A DNA stretch of 6,203 nucleotides, from positions 1 to 6,203 of the forward strand of contig JANQGS010000173.1 in assembly GCA_028277195.1 (NCBI GenBank). The letters run 5' to 3'. This stretch comes from Candidatus Gastranaerophilales bacterium (GTDB lineage Bacteria; Cyanobacteriota; Vampirovibrionia; Gastranaerophilales; UBA9971). The notes below the pieces were generated by a model that saw only the letters and a program-made list of their open reading frames with translations, was not told the DNA's origin and searched no databases. A program made the translations under genes and the position numbers. This document shows positions 5,046-6,203 of this stretch, in pieces. Each line of letters opens with the position of its first letter. Position 1 is the stretch's first letter.

Positions 5046-6203
5046 TTATAAACTCCTGACACACCGGACTGAAAAGGCATAGGTACTGACGTGGGAGTTG
5101 CTTCCCCAAACTCCATTGTTGAGGAAGTAGTCGTAGAAGCTGCCCCCGGTATCCTCTGCTGACCATATGACGTACGGGTAGCAAAAAGTGTTGGCTGAAC
5201 CGCTACAGCCGCCATAGTAAGTGCAATAAGGTGAGCGGTTGCTGTTATGGTCGCAAAGTTCAAGCGGGTTGCTTCCGGCAGGATAAAAAGTGGCAAGCTC
5301 TGAGTTGGTCGGTAATCTCCAGCCTTTTGACAAGTAGGTGCATTCGCCTGTATCGCATCCATCACCGTATTGTTCGGGATTGACTCCGTTCAGGGCATGA
5401 CATGCCGCTATTGCGCCGGCATGGTTACATAAATATTTATCATAATTGCTTCCGCCCGTGTCAGTGCCGCACCCTCCGGACGGGTGGGTTGCATATGGTT
5501 CTGCGTAGCAGGAAATTCCTTTGCCGTACCAGCATTTTTCTGTTCCTGCGGGATTAGTTCCATTAGCTACGGGGTCTTTTGCAATGTTGCAGTTTGTTAC
5601 TTTAATTGACCCTATTGTTGTAACTCCGCATGCCGGGTCAGGCGGCTCTCCGCCGCCGCCGGACGAGCAGGTTGAACTGCCCGGGTCAGGCGGGGCAGCT
5701 ACATTTGAAGTCAGGTTATAGTAATATCCGTCCGGTCTTGCGGGCCAGGCTGCCAGTATTTCAGCGCATGTCTGGTTATAGGTATTTGTTTTTCCGTATG
5801 TGCAATCACCGGGCACATATTCATTTGCGGGAATGTCGCCTTCCAGGTCTGTATTATACCCGCAGCCTGTTATTGCGGCGGTCGCCAGGCTTGTCATATT
5901 GCAATATACCGTTGCGGGACTGCCCGCGCCGCCATGAGTAAGTTCAAAGTTTCCGGTAGGGGCCGCGTCCCAGGCTGTTTTTACCTGGTTGCAGCTCTGG
6001 TTATACGCATTATTATAACCCGCCGTGCAATCACCGGTTACGTTCGGTGTGGCCGCGCCATACCCGCACCCTGATATTGCGGCGGACGCCAGGCTTGTCA
6101 TATTGCAGTTTACATCTATCACAGGTTCATTGGTCGGAGGCCCGGGGTCACCGTTGGCCGCTAATTTGTAAATTCCGGTTGTAGCGCCGCTCCAGACTGT
6201 TTT
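5046..6203 (-). CDS. Cysteine-rich modular surface protein with fibrinogen-like repeats and C-terminal WRLPT (FSMP/DUF1566-like) domain, 5' end outside window
   Basis: The visible part is 385 residues, counted here from the window edge. The frame is open to the edge, so the GTG at 6122 is not the start. Residues 1-14 (KTVWSGATTGIYKL) already lie inside a repeat. The module reads GDCTxGxxNxYNQxC, then a helix-like AW segment, P-T/D-G, L-T, V-x-C-N-M-T-S-L-A and GCGY. It appears partly at 1-48, fully at 57-116, and a last truncated copy at 132-167. This resembles the first half of a fibrinogen-like domain (SC..I, PsG.Y.L, YCDMT) but lacks GGGW. A Gly/Pro linker (about 168-190) leads to a C-terminal domain at about 190-385 with ACHALNG (267-273), GWRLPTNSEL (294-303), IWSAED (346-351) and the end pattern SVRCVRSL, typical of FSMP/DUF1566 proteins. 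The 23 cysteines point to disulfide bonds and export. The signal sequence or pilin-like leader would be off-window. Function, perhaps adhesion or ligand binding, is inferred. Confidence 0.82.
   Translation of the reverse strand, partial: KTVWSGATTGIYKLAANGDPGPPTNEPVIDVNCNMTSLASAAISGCGYGAATPNVTGDCTAGYNNAYNQSCNQVKTAWDAAPTGNFELTHGGAGSPATVYCNMTSLATAAITGCGYNTDLEGDIPANEYVPGDCTYGKTNTYNQTCAEILAAWPARPDGYYYNLTSNVAAPPDPGSSTCSSGGGGEPPDPACGVTTIGSIKVTNCNIAKDPVANGTNPAGTEKCWYGKGISCYAEPYATHPSGGCGTDTGGSNYDKYLCNHAGAIAACHALNGVNPEQYGDGCDTGECTYLSKGWRLPTNSELATFYPAGSNPLELCDHNSNRSPYCTYYGGCSGSANTFCYPYVIWSAEDTGGSFYDYFLNNGVWGSNSHVSTYAFSVRCVRSL
5856..6113 (-). repeat. Tandem module repeat visible in DNA
   Basis: Bases 5856-5909 and 6060-6113 are direct copies with 49 of 54 identical, coding the CNMTSLA-to-GCGY core twice. 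A second shared pair, TGCAATCACCGG at 5801-5812 and 6026-6037, codes the GDC start of each module. The offset is 204 bases for the first pair and 225 for the second, because the linker between GCGY and GDC is 7 residues longer in the copy nearer the C-terminus. The high DNA identity suggests recent duplication or gene conversion. Confidence 0.8.

Noticed and set aside
4998..5058. CAGGAG / CTCCTG inverted pair as a terminator
   Set aside because: Only 6 bases pair across about 49 bases, with no T run after it.
5021..5365. Minus-strand 114-codon frame inside the surface-protein gene
   Set aside because: It overlaps the real gene in another frame, has Ala/Thr-rich low-complexity content from the GC-richer codons, and shows no domain.
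5521..5941. Plus-strand frames opposite the surface-protein gene
   Set aside because: They lie antisense to the repeats and the Gly/Pro linker, their peptides are Arg/Pro/Gly-rich, and no start signal is seen.
6120..6122. GTG as start codon of the minus-strand gene
   Set aside because: The frame stays open for 27 codons to the window edge, and those codons code another copy of the repeat module. No ribosome binding site is placed before this GTG.

Overview
The window carries six protein-coding genes of a bacterium: five on the plus strand followed by one convergent gene on the minus strand. Both ends of the window cut through a gene. No rRNA, tRNA, CRISPR array or transposase gene is visible. 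The sequence is moderately AT-rich, uses AGG (Arg) and ATA (Ile) freely, and has good Shine-Dalgarno sites and tight gene spacing. The last gene belongs to the WRLPT-type (Fibrobacter succinogenes major paralogous / DUF1566-like) surface proteins, which occur in several phyla, such as Fibrobacterota, Elusimicrobiota and gut Melainabacteria. The phylum cannot be fixed from this window.

Left part (1-1415). The first gene is the C-terminal part of a calcium-binding protein. It has six canonical EF-hand loops arranged as two triplets with almost identical spacing, and the reading frame runs off the left edge. A gene for an unrecognised 233-residue basic protein follows 28 bases later, with its own ribosome binding site.

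Middle (1416-1585). This 170-base non-coding gap holds a compact composite palindrome. Two REP-like hairpins face each other inside a longer imperfect inverted repeat, and a 9-base direct repeat lies outside. It looks like a non-autonomous mobile or REP-type repeat.

Right-centre (1586-5013). Three genes form a clear operon: UDP-glucose 6-dehydrogenase, an eight-repeat TPR protein that starts at TTG behind a strong Shine-Dalgarno site, and a GT4-type glycosyltransferase whose ATG overlaps the TPR stop codon. Together they suggest synthesis or transfer of a surface glycan that contains uronic acid. The TPR protein is probably the scaffold or acceptor-recognition partner of the glycosyltransferase.

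Right end (5046-6203, minus strand). This is the C-terminal 385 residues of a large cysteine-rich, presumably exported protein. It has tandem modules resembling the first half of a fibrinogen-like domain, then a Gly/Pro linker, then a C-terminal WRLPT-type domain. Its N-terminus lies beyond the window. The modules and the C-terminal architecture are the most unusual protein feature here, and the composite palindrome is the most unusual DNA feature.
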